Shown: positions 43,471 to 53,976, counted from the first letter of the stretch. The stretch: 64,000 nt of DNA from Woeseiaceae bacterium (GCA_021773055.1 JAJFKV010000081.1:57735-121734), one strand, 5' to 3'. The notes: a model not told the origin generated them from the sequence alone. Made by a program: numbers and translations.

Positions 43471-44864
43471 TTCTTGACCTTTTTCATCAGGCGCTTGCGC
43501 TTGCGCTCCTGCCGTGGCGTCAATACGTTGCGGCGACCTTCGTAAGGGTTCTTGCCCTTCTTGAAGGCCAGGCGCACTGGTGTACCTTTTAGTTTAAACG
43601 CTTTTCTGAAGCGATTGATGAGAAAGCGGCGATAGGCCTCCGGCAGACGCTCCGTCTGATTGCCGTGGATGACTATCACCGGCGGATTACGACCACCCTG
43701 ATGCGCATATCGGAGCTTTATTCGTCGACCTCGTGCCAGCGGTGGTGGGTGCGCCATGACAGCTGCTTCAAGTTCCTGGGTCAGCTCCGAAGTCGACATG
43801 TCACGCATCGCTGCTTTGAAAGCGCGTTCAACGGCCGGCAACAGGTCACCGACTGCCGTACCGTGCAGTGCTGAAATAGTGATGCGCTCAGCGAAATCAA
43901 GAAATGGCAAACGTCGCTCGAGATCGTCACGAACCTTCTTGCGTTTATCAGCAGACAGTCCATCCCATTTGTTGGTAACAACGACCATGGCTCGACCGCG
44001 CTCCATGACGAGCCCGAGCAGACTGACATCCTGCTCGGTAACACCCTCTTGCGCATCCAGCACGGAAATAACGACTTCTGCTTGCTCGATCGCCTGCAGC
44101 GCTTTAACAATGCTGAACTTCTCGATGGATTCGTGCACGCGAGCTTTGCGGCGAATACCAGCAGTATCAATCAATACGTACTTTCGATCGTTACGCTCAA
44201 ATGGGACGGCCACGCTGTCGCGCGTTGTACCCGGTTGATCGAAGACGACAAGGCGTTCCTCACCGAGCATACGATTGATCAGCGTTGATTTTCCGACGTT
44301 CGGTCGACCGATGACTGCAATGCGCAATTCACGTTCTTCATCGTCACCGTCATCCGCTTCTTCCACTTCCTCACTGACAAATCCACTCAGCAGATCGTCC
44401 ATGAGGGCGCCAATACGGTCGCCGTGCGCTGCGGAAATGGCAATGGGTTCACCGATTCCCAGCGCATGAAATTCGCTATTGGCAATCGCCTGATCAAGCC
44501 CTTCCGCCTTGTTGACGGCTAGCCAGGTTTTTTTCGCGTGACGCCGTGCGAGTTCGGCAACATGTTCATCCGCCGCTGTGAGACCGCTGCGACCATCGAC
44601 CATGATAACGGCGATATCGGCTTCCTGCAGCGCGCGAATGGTCTGATCGACCATCGCTTCGTGGATACCCTCTTCGCCACCAGCGACACCGCCCGTATCG
44701 ATAACCAGGTAGGGGACCGGGCCGAGCTTGCCGAAACCGTACTTGCGGTCGCGGGTCAGCCCCGGATAGTCAGCGACGAGTGCGTCGCGCGAGCGAGTCA
44801 GGCGGTTAAATAAGGTGGACTTGCCGACATTGGGCCGGCCGATCAGTGCGATGACAGGAAGCAT
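43467..44864 (-). CDS. der: Der (EngA), double GTPase for 50S ribosome assembly
   Basis: 465 residues with two G domains: [17 protein letters not shown] and [11 protein letters not shown] in the first, [15 protein letters not shown] and [14 protein letters not shown] in the second, then a KH-like domain ending in a Lys/Arg-rich tail ([15 protein letters not shown]). Der is essential for large-subunit maturation. It lies downstream of bamB as in many gammaproteobacteria, separated by 25 bases. Confidence 0.98.
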   Translation of the reverse strand: MLPVIALIGRPNVGKSTLFNRLTRSRDALVADYPGLTRDRKYGFGKLGPVPYLVIDTGGVAGGEEGIHEAMVDQTIRALQEADIAVIMVDGRSGLTAADEHVAELARRHAKKTWLAVNKAEGLDQAIANSEFHALGIGEPIAISAAHGDRIGALMDDLLSGFVSEEVEEADDGDDEERELRIAVIGRPNVGKSTLINRMLGEERLVVFDQPGTTRDSVAVPFERNDRKYVLIDTAGIRRKARVHESIEKFSIVKALQAIEQAEVVISVLDAQEGVTEQDVSLLGLVMERGRAMVVVTNKWDGLSADKRKKVRDDLERRLPFLDFAERITISALHGTAVGDLLPAVERAFKAAMRDMSTSELTQELEAAVMAHPPPLARGRRIKLRYAHQGGRNPPVIVIHGNQTERLPEAYRRFLINRFRKAFKLKGTPVRLAFKKGKNPYEGRRNVLTPRQERKRKRLMKKVKK

Positions 44865-44889
44865 GGATAAGCACCTTCACCGCGGCCGA

Positions 44890-46095
44890 TCAGGAGTCGT
44901 CGGCTGTAGCAGAGACATCTGGAGCACGGCGCTTCGGACGATCCTGTACAACTTCGTATGCCGCCACTGAGCCATCATCACTTTGCACATAGAGACGATT
45001 TGCGACGACCAATGGTTCGTTGCTAATCGCCTTCTTGCCCTGTCGCAGGCGTGCTACCGCAGCGCCGTCGATACTGCTGAAGAAATGTAGGTAGCCCTCA
45101 AAGTCACCGACAACGACGACGGTATGAAAAGGCACCGGCAATGTCGGATCTCGCCGCAGCAGATCATCGTTGCGCCAGGATTCGACGCCGTTGATTCGGG
45201 TCAGAGCGATTACCTCGCCATCCTCGCGAGTTGTGTATACGCTGTTCCAGTCAGCGGCCATGCCGACGTGCGAAGAAATTTCACGTGACCACATTACCTG
45301 ACCGGATTCGGCAGCAATCGACGCGACCCGTCCCTGATAACCCGCAGCGTAAATGTCCTGACCGACAACAGCGATTGCACCGTCGATATCGGACAGTCTG
45401 TCGAGGTCGGACCTGCCTGTCGGCAATGCCAGCATGGAATCCCATTCGATATCGCCTGTTTCGACATTGACTGCAATCAACCGTCCGTTGTCGAACCCGG
45501 CGATTACGAATGAGCCAACGGACATCGGCGACGACGCGCCACGCATCGTAAGAACCGGCATCGTTTGCTCAAGTTGCCAGCGCAGACGACCATCGAAACG
45601 ATCCAAGGCTACCAATCGATTATCGATCGTCTGAACAACCACTGAATTGCCCTTGACCAAAGGATTCGCGAGTGTCTCGCCGCCAACAGAGACGCGCCAT
45701 TGCTCGGTACCGGAATTTGCATCCAGTACGATGATATATCCATCTCTTGACGCAACTGCTACCACGCCCTCATTCACGCCGGGCCCGGCAGACAGATCGA
45801 TTTTGAGGTCCGTCTTCCAGCGTTGTTTGCCAGAATCCGGGTCCATCGCGACAACTTTTCCGTCCTGGCTGGCGGCATAGATAAGGTTGCCATCACCCGC
45901 CGGTCGCAATCCGACCAGCAGAAACTCGGCGTCGCCACCGACTTTTGTACTCCACAGGCGTTTCAGTTTTAAGGTGTTCTTGAGCTTTACCAGTTCTTTA
46001 GGCTGAAGTTCCTCATCGTCATCACCAAAAAGGCCGCAGGATGACAGCATCAGCGTCATCGCAATCAGACCAGCCGCTTGCCAGAATTTGTTCAC
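44890..46095 (-). CDS. bamB: BamB, outer-membrane assembly lipoprotein
   Basis: 401 residues. A lipoprotein signal with LMLSSCGLFGDD is followed by an eight-bladed PQQ-like beta-propeller (repeats such as YAASQDGKVVAMDPDSGKQRW and GYIIVLDANSGTEQWRVS in parts). BamB supports BamA in inserting barrel proteins. Its start overlaps the yfgM end by 4 bases. Confidence 0.96.
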   Translation of the reverse strand: MNKFWQAAGLIAMTLMLSSCGLFGDDDEELQPKELVKLKNTLKLKRLWSTKVGGDAEFLLVGLRPAGDGNLIYAASQDGKVVAMDPDSGKQRWKTDLKIDLSAGPGVNEGVVAVASRDGYIIVLDANSGTEQWRVSVGGETLANPLVKGNSVVVQTIDNRLVALDRFDGRLRWQLEQTMPVLTMRGASSPMSVGSFVIAGFDNGRLIAVNVETGDIEWDSMLALPTGRSDLDRLSDIDGAIAVVGQDIYAAGYQGRVASIAAESGQVMWSREISSHVGMAADWNSVYTTREDGEVIALTRINGVESWRNDDLLRRDPTLPVPFHTVVVVGDFEGYLHFFSSIDGAAVARLRQGKKAISNEPLVVANRLYVQSDDGSVAAYEVVQDRPKRRAPDVSATADDS

Positions 46096-46817
46096 TCATC
46101 TTCCTCAGAATCAGACTCGTCTGCTTCGACCGCATCCGCAGGCACTGGTTCGGCTGCTTCCTCTTCGCCGACGGCTACCGGCTCGGGCAGTGGCAAGTCC
46201 AGTGACTTCCACTGTACGAGCTGCTGATCAACGGTGCCTTGCGATAACGGATCGAGCAAAACCTTCTGATAGGCATCCTGGGCTTCCGCGATGCGACCCA
46301 GCGCCGTGAAAGCATCACCAAGAACTTCACCGTAGGCCGCCGCAAATGCGTCGACTTCTTCGCCCGCCAACAAGTCCACGACTTCCTGCGCCTTGTCCTG
46401 GTACAAATAGATACGTGCCAAACGCAAGCGTGCGACATGTTGCAACTCGCTGTCGGCACTACTGCCGATCACCGCGAGCAACGCATCTGCAGCATCCTGG
46501 TCGCGGTTCTTATCCATATAAAGGCGCGCCATCGCCAGACCGGCCTGTCCGACGTAGGTCGTCTCGCTGTACGTCGTCGCAATCTCATCCGCCAGAGCCT
46601 CTGCAGCCTCAAGTTTGCCGTCCGCCACCTGTACGACAAGTGCTTCGTACGCGGTTGAAGCATCGAGCTGCGCCTGCAACTTGGTCGACTGATAGTGATT
46701 GATACCGAACAACATACCTGCTCCGATCACGATGCCACCGATAACGTATGTCCCGTACTCCGACCACCAGGATCGGAATTGATCTAATTGCTCTTTTTCT
46801 GAAAGTAAATCGTCCAC
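46092..46817 (-). CDS. yfgM: YfgM-like inner-membrane TPR protein
   Basis: 241 residues. A short cytoplasmic start (MDDLLSEKEQLDQFRSWW) precedes one transmembrane helix (YVIGGIVIGAGMLFGI) and TPR-like helices; the C-terminus is an acidic, Ala/Glu-rich tail. YfgM associates with the Sec translocon and periplasmic chaperones. Between hisS and bamB as in E. coli; it begins 10 bases after hisS. Confidence 0.92.
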   Translation of the reverse strand: MDDLLSEKEQLDQFRSWWSEYGTYVIGGIVIGAGMLFGINHYQSTKLQAQLDASTAYEALVVQVADGKLEAAEALADEIATTYSETTYVGQAGLAMARLYMDKNRDQDAADALLAVIGSSADSELQHVARLRLARIYLYQDKAQEVVDLLAGEEVDAFAAAYGEVLGDAFTALGRIAEAQDAYQKVLLDPLSQGTVDQQLVQWKSLDLPLPEPVAVGEEEAAEPVPADAVEADESDSEEDE

Positions 46818-46827
46818 AAAACTGCCT

Positions 46828-48099
46828 TTAACGTAATTTTTGCGCCAGCGTTACCGCCAGCTCGTTCAACGCAACACTTTCCTGTTCGTCGGTGCTGCGC
46901 AATGGTTTGATACCGATACAACCGTCGGCAAGCTCCTGCTCGCCCAAAATTAATGCAAACTCGGCGCCGCTTTTGTCGGCACGCTTCATTTGCGACTTGA
47001 AGCTGCCACCGCCGAGGTTCGATTCAACCCGGACGCCAGCGATACTGTCACGAAGCTCCTCCGCCAGCGCAAATGCGCGCTCCAAAGTGCCTTCACCCAC
47101 CGCAGCGATGTAAATGTCAGCATCGGTGGCGGGAGATTCACCACCACACGCCTCATACAGCGCCACCAATCGCTCGATACCCATCGCCCAACCGATCGCT
47201 GGTGTCGCACGACCGCCCAGCTTCTCCACCAGTCCGTCGTAGCGCCCTCCTGAACACACAGCGCCTTGCGATCCCAATGCGTCAGTGACCCATTCGAATA
47301 CTGTCCTCGAATAATAGTCGAGGCCACGCACGAGACGTGGATTGACGGTATAGGTCACTCCGGCGGCATCCAGCAGAACCTTCAAGCCCTCGAAATGGTC
47401 CCTCGATTCCTCATCCAGGTAATCCAGCATGACGGGCGCGGCATCAACAATCGCCTGCATGTCCGGATTCTTGCTGTCGAGGATTCTGAGCGGATTTTGC
47501 CCGAGGCGGCGAATACTATCCTCATCTAGCTGATTTTTCACGCCGGAAAAGTATTCAACCAGTGCTTCGCGGTAGGAGGACCGTGCTTCTGGCGCCCCCA
47601 GTGAGTTGATTTCAAGGGCGATTTTGGAAATTCCCAGGCGCCGCCACATGCGTGCGCTCATGATTATCAGCTCAGCATCGACATCCGGGCCGTCATAGCC
47701 AACTGCCTCAACGTCAAATTGATAGAACTGCCGATAGCGGCCCTGCTGCGGCTTTTCATAACGGAACATTGGACCGGAGGTCCACAATTTTTGTTTCTGA
47801 TTGTGAAACAGCCCATTGGTCATGCCTGCCCGAACCATACCGGCAGTTGCCTCAGGGCGCAGCGTCAGGCTCTCGCCGTTGCGATCCGGAAATGTATACA
47901 TCTCCTTCTCGACAATGTCGGTCACCTCGCCGATCGAGCGCTTGAAAAGCTCAGTCTGCTCAAGCAACGGCAGCCGAATTTCAGAATATCCGTAGGAGTG
48001 GACAATCTCCTGCACGACCGACTCCAGGTACCGCCAGGTACCCGAAACTCCAGGCAGGATATCGTTCATCCCACGAATTGCTCTCGGTTTGCTGCTCAT
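46828..48099 (-). CDS. hisS: HisS, histidyl-tRNA synthetase
   Basis: 423 residues, class II synthetase. Motif 2 is [14 protein letters not shown], the histidine-binding loop is [15 protein letters not shown] and motif 3 is [17 protein letters not shown], followed by the anticodon-binding domain. The ATG at 48099 overlaps rodZ by 4 bases. In E. coli ispG lies between rodZ and hisS, and it is missing here. Confidence 0.98.
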   Translation of the reverse strand: MSSKPRAIRGMNDILPGVSGTWRYLESVVQEIVHSYGYSEIRLPLLEQTELFKRSIGEVTDIVEKEMYTFPDRNGESLTLRPEATAGMVRAGMTNGLFHNQKQKLWTSGPMFRYEKPQQGRYRQFYQFDVEAVGYDGPDVDAELIIMSARMWRRLGISKIALEINSLGAPEARSSYREALVEYFSGVKNQLDEDSIRRLGQNPLRILDSKNPDMQAIVDAAPVMLDYLDEESRDHFEGLKVLLDAAGVTYTVNPRLVRGLDYYSRTVFEWVTDALGSQGAVCSGGRYDGLVEKLGGRATPAIGWAMGIERLVALYEACGGESPATDADIYIAAVGEGTLERAFALAEELRDSIAGVRVESNLGGGSFKSQMKRADKSGAEFALILGEQELADGCIGIKPLRSTDEQESVALNELAVTLAQKLR

Positions 48100-48935
48100 G
48101 AGCCCGTAATCGTCAACCTGGCTGTTCGCCCACGGCGATCTGCAGCGGGAATATCGAATGCCCTGTCGTTGACGACAAGGCTGACATTCGCGGCATCGCC
48201 GAACAAGACATTAAAAGGTGCCTCACCCGAAAGGTTCACGGTGCGCCCCTCCTCGCCGAGATCGAAATACAATCGGCGGCCGCTGGCATCGGTTATTTCA
48301 GTCCAGCAGTCTCCCAAATAGGTGATGCTCATGCGCATTCCCGGCGAACCGGCGGCAACGACCTCTGCGACGACGGGATCCGGCTCAAGGGCAACAATCG
48401 GCTCATCAACGTCCGCTTCTTGCGCTTCATCAGGACTGTCACTCGCGGGCTCATCCAGCACTTCGGGTTGCGACGGTAACGGCGCGATCGCGCCGGTCAC
48501 TGGTGGTGGGGGTGCAGGTTCACGGACCGTAAACCACCAGTAAGCGCTTGCGACCACCAAGCTTACGATAATTACAGCAATCCAGGGTCCGAGCGACACA
48601 AATTTTCGCGGCTTCGGCCGAGCAAAAAAAACGGGCGGCGCCCCTTTGGAACGATTGAGCTGGTAGTAGTCGGCCATTACATCCGATTCATCAACGTTTA
48701 CCAGCTGCGCATATTTTCTGAGGTGTCCCTTGGCAAAAACCGGAGCGCCGATGACATCGAAGTCATTGCTCTCAAGCGCACGGACTTTGTACTCATCGAG
48801 ATGTAATTCCTTGGCGATCTCGATGACAGGAATCTGCTGCTCACGACGAGCCTCAGCCAGCCGTTCGCCAGCTATCGGCCCCTGCGATTCCTCATCGGGC
48901 GCCATCTCGTCGCGCTTGTCATTCTCGTCGCTCAT
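48096..48935 (-). CDS. rodZ: RodZ, cytoskeletal membrane protein
   Basis: 279 residues. The N-terminal HTH ([40 protein letters not shown]) is followed by one transmembrane helix ([18 protein letters not shown]), a Pro-rich linker and a periplasmic C-terminal domain ([20 protein letters not shown]). RodZ links MreB to the elongation machinery and rod shape. The four-base overlaps on both sides show tight coupling with pilW and hisS. Confidence 0.95.
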   Translation of the reverse strand: MSDENDKRDEMAPDEESQGPIAGERLAEARREQQIPVIEIAKELHLDEYKVRALESNDFDVIGAPVFAKGHLRKYAQLVNVDESDVMADYYQLNRSKGAPPVFFARPKPRKFVSLGPWIAVIIVSLVVASAYWWFTVREPAPPPPVTGAIAPLPSQPEVLDEPASDSPDEAQEADVDEPIVALEPDPVVAEVVAAGSPGMRMSITYLGDCWTEITDASGRRLYFDLGEEGRTVNLSGEAPFNVLFGDAANVSLVVNDRAFDIPAADRRGRTARLTITGS

Positions 48936-49699
48936 TTTCCGGCGCCCAGAACCTTTCTGGCCTCAGGAGCGGAGGGAAATTCGCGAATCAACTGATCTTC
49001 AAAGTCTACCCGGCCACGGTCATTGCCCAGCATGTCTTCAATTTTGGATGCCAAATACAACACGCTTGCCGACGAGACATGACTCGCCATGAAACGTTGC
49101 AGGAAGGCACGAGCACCCAGATATTCTTTTTGCTTGTACTTCAACAAGCATAATTGAATGAGCGCATCACCATGGCTGGATTTACGCGCTAACGCATCTC
49201 GAAAATACGCCTCGGCTGCCGTCACGTCGGGCTTTTCCATCATGCACATACCGGCATTCGTCGCGGTTATCTCCACGTCGTCGTTTTCGGGATGGGCAAT
49301 CGCCCTGTCAAAATATTTGACGGCCCCGCCGAAATCTTTCTGCCGGCAAAGGAAAACGGCATAAGCGTTTTGCACATTGAAGTCCCTGGGCGCAACGCGA
49401 ATCGCATTATTGTAAGCCTCCGTCGCCAGTCGCAGATTATCCAGTGCCTCGTATGTCAATGCGAGCGTTGTGAAAGCAACTGCCATTTTTGGATCGATCT
49501 CGGTAGCCAGTAACAATCGATCACGCGCGAGACCGTAAGTACCTTGTTGGTAGTAGCGGGCACCGAGCTGATAATTCAATTCCGCAGCGTCCGCGTCATC
49601 GCGTACCGGTTCAGTGATTGAACCTGTTGAGGTCGAAATACAGCCTGTCATCAGGAAAACACAAATCGCGCCAGGGACTATCAGGTTATTTCTTGTCAT
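48932..49699 (-). CDS. pilW: PilW/PilF, type IV pilus biogenesis/stability TPR lipoprotein
   Basis: 255 residues. The signal peptide ends with a lipobox (FLMTGCIST), then TPR repeats (AELNYQLGARYYQQGTYGLA, AVAFTTLALTYEALDNLRLA, AYAVFLCRQKDFGGAVKYF). It aids outer-membrane secretin assembly for type IV pili. It overlaps rlmN and rodZ by 4 bases each, the usual order. Confidence 0.94.
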   Translation of the reverse strand: MTRNNLIVPGAICVFLMTGCISTSTGSITEPVRDDADAAELNYQLGARYYQQGTYGLARDRLLLATEIDPKMAVAFTTLALTYEALDNLRLATEAYNNAIRVAPRDFNVQNAYAVFLCRQKDFGGAVKYFDRAIAHPENDDVEITATNAGMCMMEKPDVTAAEAYFRDALARKSSHGDALIQLCLLKYKQKEYLGARAFLQRFMASHVSSASVLYLASKIEDMLGNDRGRVDFEDQLIREFPSAPEARKVLGAGK

Positions 49700-50829
49700 G
49701 CCGATGAGATCCTTCTGTTTTTGCTGTTGCTTCTATGGCCAACAATCTTTCGACCGAGTCGATTCTTGACGCGGTCGCTTACCTTGCCCGCTAACTGCCC
49801 GCAGGCCGCGTTGATATCGTCGCCGCGAGTCTTGCGCGTCGTCGCGACGAGTCCATGTTTTCGCAGCCGTTCCTGGAAATGTCGAATCGTATCGAGAGAC
49901 GAGCGTTTGAACTCTGTGCCGGGAAATGGGTTGAACGGAATGAGATTTACCTTCGCCGGTTTATCCTTCAGCAAATCTGCTAACTGGTTCGCGTGTGTAA
50001 GTGAATCATTAACATCTCGCAACATGACGTATTCAAAGGTGATAAACCGATTTGAACGTTTCGCTGCGTACTGCCAGCAGGCATCGAGCAAAGAGGCGAT
50101 CGGATGCATTTTGTTGATCGGCACGATTTGATCACGAAGTTCATCATTAGGAGCGTGCAGTGATACCGCAAGCGCCACATTGCAGTCTTCCGCCAGTTTA
50201 TCGATATGCGGAACAATCCCGGACGTGCTGACCGTGACACGACGCCGTGACATACCGTAAGACCAGTCAGAAACCAGAAGCTCCAGCACCGGCACAACAT
50301 TCCTGTAATTTGCGAGCGGCTCGCCCATGCCCATAAACACGACGTTGCTAACTGCTGCCTCACCGTTGTCACGATGCGGCAGTTCAGCTATCGCATGGCG
50401 TACCTGGCCGATAATCTCAGCACTGGTAAGATTGCGGTTGAAGCCCTGCGCGCCCGTCGCACAAAAAGCGCAATCGAGTGCACAACCAACCTGCGATGAA
50501 ATGCAAAGCGTGCCGCGGTCCGATTCGGGAATAAAGACCGTTTCCACAGCTTGCCCGGAACCGCTTGAAAACAGCCATTTTACGCAACCGTCTTTCGAAT
50601 CGTGCCGCGACTGTACTTGTGGCGGGACTATTTCAGCGTCCTCTTTAAGCTGCGCCCGCAGCGACTTGGACAAATCCGTCATCGCATCGAAATCACTCAC
50701 GTTGCGTTGATAAATCCACTGCATAATCTGCCGCGCCCGAAACGGTTTCTCGGATCGGGCAATAAGAAACTGCTCGAGATCGCCTTGCGACAATCCGAGC
50801 AGGTTCGTTTTTTTATGCGTGGTGGCCAA
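49696..50829 (-). CDS. rlmN: RlmN, dual-specificity 23S rRNA/tRNA A2503/A37 methyltransferase
   Basis: 377 residues, radical SAM. The cluster motif GCALDCAFCATGAQG (CxxxCxxC), GMGEPLANY and the C-terminal cysteine in AACGQLAGK are present. It makes 2-methyladenosine in 23S rRNA and tRNA. It begins 12 bases after ndk. The last residues are basic (HRSNSKNRRISS). Confidence 0.97.
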   Translation of the reverse strand: MATTHKKTNLLGLSQGDLEQFLIARSEKPFRARQIMQWIYQRNVSDFDAMTDLSKSLRAQLKEDAEIVPPQVQSRHDSKDGCVKWLFSSGSGQAVETVFIPESDRGTLCISSQVGCALDCAFCATGAQGFNRNLTSAEIIGQVRHAIAELPHRDNGEAAVSNVVFMGMGEPLANYRNVVPVLELLVSDWSYGMSRRRVTVSTSGIVPHIDKLAEDCNVALAVSLHAPNDELRDQIVPINKMHPIASLLDACWQYAAKRSNRFITFEYVMLRDVNDSLTHANQLADLLKDKPAKVNLIPFNPFPGTEFKRSSLDTIRHFQERLRKHGLVATTRKTRGDDINAACGQLAGKVSDRVKNRLGRKIVGHRSNSKNRRISSA

Positions 50830-50841
50830 GGCGCAATCCGC

Positions 50842-51273
50842 TTAACGCGTCCTCGGGCAAACGCCATCATCGCCAAAGAAATAGGCGATTTCGACCGCAG
50901 CCGTTTCGGCAGCGTCGGAACCGTGTACGACATTCTCTTCGATGCTGGCAGCGTGATCTGCGCGAATCGTGCCAGGATCTGCGTCCGCAGGATTCGTAGC
51001 TCCCATAATCTCGCGATTCTTCGCGATCGCGTCTTCACCGCTGAGGGCCTGCACGATAACGGGTCCCGATGTCATGTAACTGACCAGATCATTAAAGAAC
51101 GGGCGTTCGCTGTGCACAGCATAGAACCCCTCTGCCTGTTCTTTGCTGAGGTGCATCATGCGTGCCGCAACAATTTCCAGACCTGCCTGCTCAAATCGTC
51201 CGTATATCTCACCGATCAAATTCTTTTGTACGCCATCAGGTTTGATGATGGAGAGCGTTTGCTCAACTGCCAT
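50842..51273 (-). CDS. ndk: Ndk, nucleoside diphosphate kinase
   Basis: 143 residues. The N-terminal [14 protein letters not shown] and the active-site His in [12 protein letters not shown] identify Ndk, which phosphorylates NDPs. It heads the rlmN-pilW-rodZ-hisS run and is about 95 bases from iscA. Confidence 0.98.
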   Translation of the reverse strand: MAVEQTLSIIKPDGVQKNLIGEIYGRFEQAGLEIVAARMMHLSKEQAEGFYAVHSERPFFNDLVSYMTSGPVIVQALSGEDAIAKNREIMGATNPADADPGTIRADHAASIEENVVHGSDAAETAAVEIAYFFGDDGVCPRTR

Positions 51274-51368
51274 GTGCTACGTCCTTTTAAACAATGAATA
51301 ATAAAAGCCGTCGCCCGACGCGCTGGCCAGACGACTAGATGTAAACCCTTAATTCTACTACGGTAAGT

Positions 51369-51692
51369 TCAGACGTTGAAGCTTTCGCCGCAACCGCATT
51401 CGCCGGAAATATTCGGGTTGCGGAAACTGAATGCCTCATTCAGGCCGTTCTTGACAAAATCGACCTCTGTGCCATCAATCAACTTAAGCGCATCCGGGTG
51501 GACCACGATAGTGACCCCCTTGTCCTCAAATACAACATCCGAGTCGTCAATCTCGTCCGCGTAATTGATCACATAGGAATAGCCGGAGCAGCCGCTCGAG
51601 GTCACACCAAGACGCAAGCCAACGCCGCTGTCACGCTTGTCGAGGTAGTTTCGAACCCGATCTGCCGCCGAATTCGTCAATGAAATAGCCAT
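51369..51692 (-). CDS. iscA: IscA/ErpA-type Fe-S cluster carrier
   Basis: 107 residues from ATG at 51692. The three conserved cysteines lie in SSGCSGYSY and GECGCGESF, with family motifs LRLGVTSS and FVKNGLNEAFSFRNPNISG. A-type carriers transfer Fe-S clusters to target proteins. ATG at 51692 (MAISLTNSAA) is preferred to an upstream in-frame start at 51734, which lies within the neighbouring gene. It is one base downstream of the IscU-like gene. Confidence 0.93.
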   Translation of the reverse strand: MAISLTNSAADRVRNYLDKRDSGVGLRLGVTSSGCSGYSYVINYADEIDDSDVVFEDKGVTIVVHPDALKLIDGTEVDFVKNGLNEAFSFRNPNISGECGCGESFNV

Positions 51693-51693
51693 T

Positions 51694-52074
51694 TCAATCC
51701 TGCTTGTTTGCATTTTGGTCCCGTATCGCCGCACGCAGCGATCGAACCGTGTCTTCGAGCACTAGTATACGTCCGGTTTTCTCTACAGGTACAGCCAGAT
51801 CCTGCATTATCGGGTCGGTCGCAAATTGTTCAAGCTCAGCAGCGGGACGCCCCTCGTATTGGCGACAAAATGTCTCGGCAGCAGCAATAACGTGGGGGCA
51901 GCCCCAGACGAGAAAACGAAGCTCGCTGAGAATGCCATCGGACAGCCCGGCCGAGAGCCGAACACGCATCCCCTGGTCTTCGAAATAAGCCACTGCGCCG
52001 CCTTTGGCCTCGCCAGCATGCTCGGGACTTGCAAAGCAGTCCCTGACGGCCGAATTGTAAGGAGTATTGATCAT
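51694..52074 (-). CDS. IscU-like scaffold protein with degenerate cysteine set
   Basis: 126 residues from ATG at 52074. The fold resembles IscU/NifU-N (RDCFASPEHAG, LRFLVWGCPHVIAAAETFC), with Cys59 aligning to E. coli IscU Cys63. The positions equivalent to IscU Cys37 and Cys106 look replaced (GGAVAYFED and KTGRILVLED). Additional cysteines at 13 and 70 might substitute. It sits between iscS and iscA, where iscU belongs, so it may be the scaffold or an accessory. Similar short isc clusters occur in Xanthomonadales. Confidence 0.75.
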   Translation of the reverse strand: MINTPYNSAVRDCFASPEHAGEAKGGAVAYFEDQGMRVRLSAGLSDGILSELRFLVWGCPHVIAAAETFCRQYEGRPAAELEQFATDPIMQDLAVPVEKTGRILVLEDTVRSLRAAIRDQNANKQD

Positions 52075-52084
52075 GCGGCCCGGC

Positions 52085-53248
52085 TCAATTGGCTGCCGCC
52101 GGCGCCAGACCGCGCAGCTTCTCCACGCCCTGACGGTACAGCGCAATTGCCGCATCAATATCCTCTGGCTTTGTCATGCGGCCAAAACTGAATCGAATGG
52201 CGCTCTGCGCTTCAAAGTCGCTCCTTCCCAGGGCTCGTAACACGTACGACGGCTCCTGATTTCGGGAGTTGCAGGCCGACCCTGTCGCTACACAAAGAGG
52301 CTCGAGCGCGAGCAACAGGCTCTCTCCCTCGACGTCGTCCAGTCCGACATTAAGTATTCCAGGGTATCCGCCTTGCTCCGGACCATTGATATGCAATCCC
52401 TCGATTTCCTTTATACCTGTGAACAATTGTTCTTTTAGCGCTGAGAGATGCGGCAGATCGCGTTCGATGCTCGCAGCGGCCAGTGCCGCCGCCTCACCGA
52501 GACCCGCAATCAGGTCAACAGCCAGCGTTCCAGGACGCAGCCGACGTTGCTGCCCACCACCAAACATCAGCGGTGTCAGTGGCGTTCCCTCGGCAACAAA
52601 AAGGGCTCCGACCCCTTTTGGGCCATAAAATTTGTGTGCTGTCAGGGAGTACAAATCGATGGGCAGGCGGGCCAGATCGAGCGGCATTTTCCCGCACGCT
52701 TGCGCGCCGTCAACGTGGAACACAATGCCTCGTTGCCTGCATGCGCTGCCAAGTGTCGCGATCTCCTGGATCGCGCCGGTCTCATTATTGACGTGCATGA
52801 TCGATGCGAGCTGTGTGTCATCTCGAAGTGCAGCCGAAAAACGCTCGACCGACAGGTGCCCGTGCTTGTCGGGTTCGAGCCAGGTGACATCGAAGCCCAG
52901 CTTTTCCAGCGCCCGGAATACGTCCACAACCGCTTTATGTTCTGTACGCATGGTCACCAGGTGCTTGCCGCGATGCTCGCGCTGTTTCGCAGCACCCAAG
53001 ATCGCGAGATTATTCGCCTCGGTCGCACCGGACGTCCAAATGAGTGATTCAGCACCGACGTTAAGCAAGCTCGCCAATTGCTCGGCAGCGGCCCGCACAA
53101 CCGCCGCACTCGTCATGCCCCCAAGATGATTGGACGACGGGTTGAACCAGGCGTTTGCCTGTACCTCACGCATACGCTGCAGAACCTGCTGGGCCGGGGG
53201 CGTCGTCGCTGCATAGTCCAGATAAATGAGATCGATATCTGCGGACAC
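52085..53248 (-). CDS. iscS: IscS, cysteine desulfurase
   Basis: 387 residues, class V aminotransferase fold. The PLP lysine lies in LTAHKFYGPKGVGALF and the catalytic Cys in CVATGSACNSRNQEPS. IscS takes sulfur from cysteine for Fe-S clusters and tRNA thiolation. ATG at 53248 abuts the trmJ stop. hscA, hscB, fdx and iscR are absent around it. Confidence 0.95.
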   Translation of the reverse strand: MSADIDLIYLDYAATTPPAQQVLQRMREVQANAWFNPSSNHLGGMTSAAVVRAAAEQLASLLNVGAESLIWTSGATEANNLAILGAAKQREHRGKHLVTMRTEHKAVVDVFRALEKLGFDVTWLEPDKHGHLSVERFSAALRDDTQLASIMHVNNETGAIQEIATLGSACRQRGIVFHVDGAQACGKMPLDLARLPIDLYSLTAHKFYGPKGVGALFVAEGTPLTPLMFGGGQQRRLRPGTLAVDLIAGLGEAAALAAASIERDLPHLSALKEQLFTGIKEIEGLHINGPEQGGYPGILNVGLDDVEGESLLLALEPLCVATGSACNSRNQEPSYVLRALGRSDFEAQSAIRFSFGRMTKPEDIDAAIALYRQGVEKLRGLAPAAAN

Positions 53249-53976
53249 TAGTCGGAGCCCCTTGTCCGATCGACAGCCGCCAGGAAGCCACGCAGAATAT
53301 TGGCCTCGCTCTGGTCCGGGCGTGCACGAATGAAGAGGCGGCGAATGCGCCGCATCAAATGACGCGGGTTATCCGGATCCAGAAAGTCCACATCGATCAG
53401 AACTCGCTCAAGATGCGTGTAAAAGTTCTCCATTTCCTCACCGGTCGCGGGCGGTGATTCGCTTTCAAAGCCAGGGCCACCATCCAGCGTACTGGCAACA
53501 CGCAACTCGTACGTCAACACCTGCACCGCCATCGCCAGATTCAAGGAGCTGAAGTCCGGATTCGTCGGTATGGTCAGAAGCGTATGGCACAGGTCCAGGT
53601 CATCGTTTTGCAGCCCCGATTTCTCCGGGCCAAAGACAGCGGCGACCTTACCAGCCCTGGCTTCCAGCAGCATACGCTCGGCACAGTCGCGTGGCCCCAT
53701 ACTCGGCCAGTTAATTGTTCTGGTGCGCGCGCTGGCACCCGCCACATAAACACAGTCGGTGAGCGCATCCTTGAGGGACGACACGACCATGGCTGAATCC
53801 AGAATATCGGCAGCGCCCGAGGCTCTGGCAAATGCGTCATCGTGCGGGAAGCGCATAGGGTTCACCAGCACCAGGTCACTTAAGCCCATATTCTTCATGG
53901 CTCGTGCTACCGCCCCGATATTGCCCGGGTGAGTGGTTCCTACGAGTACGATACGAATGCTCATAAGTTGCGACAT
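53248..53976 (-). CDS. trmJ: TrmJ, tRNA (cytidine/uridine-32-2'-O-)-methyltransferase
   Basis: 242 residues, SPOUT fold: RIVLVGTTHPGNIGAVARAM near the start, VFGPEKSGLQNDDLDLCH and IPTNPDFSSLNLAMAVQVL are the knot motifs. It 2'-O-methylates position 32 of tRNAs. It is divergent from suhB and abuts iscS, as in many gammaproteobacteria. Confidence 0.96.
   Translation of the reverse strand: MSQLMSIRIVLVGTTHPGNIGAVARAMKNMGLSDLVLVNPMRFPHDDAFARASGAADILDSAMVVSSLKDALTDCVYVAGASARTRTINWPSMGPRDCAERMLLEARAGKVAAVFGPEKSGLQNDDLDLCHTLLTIPTNPDFSSLNLAMAVQVLTYELRVASTLDGGPGFESESPPATGEEMENFYTHLERVLIDVDFLDPDNPRHLMRRIRRLFIRARPDQSEANILRGFLAAVDRTRGSD

Noticed and set aside
50602..51297. 231-codon plus-strand frame
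   Set aside because: It lies opposite rlmN and ndk, whose motifs are clear; a shadow frame.
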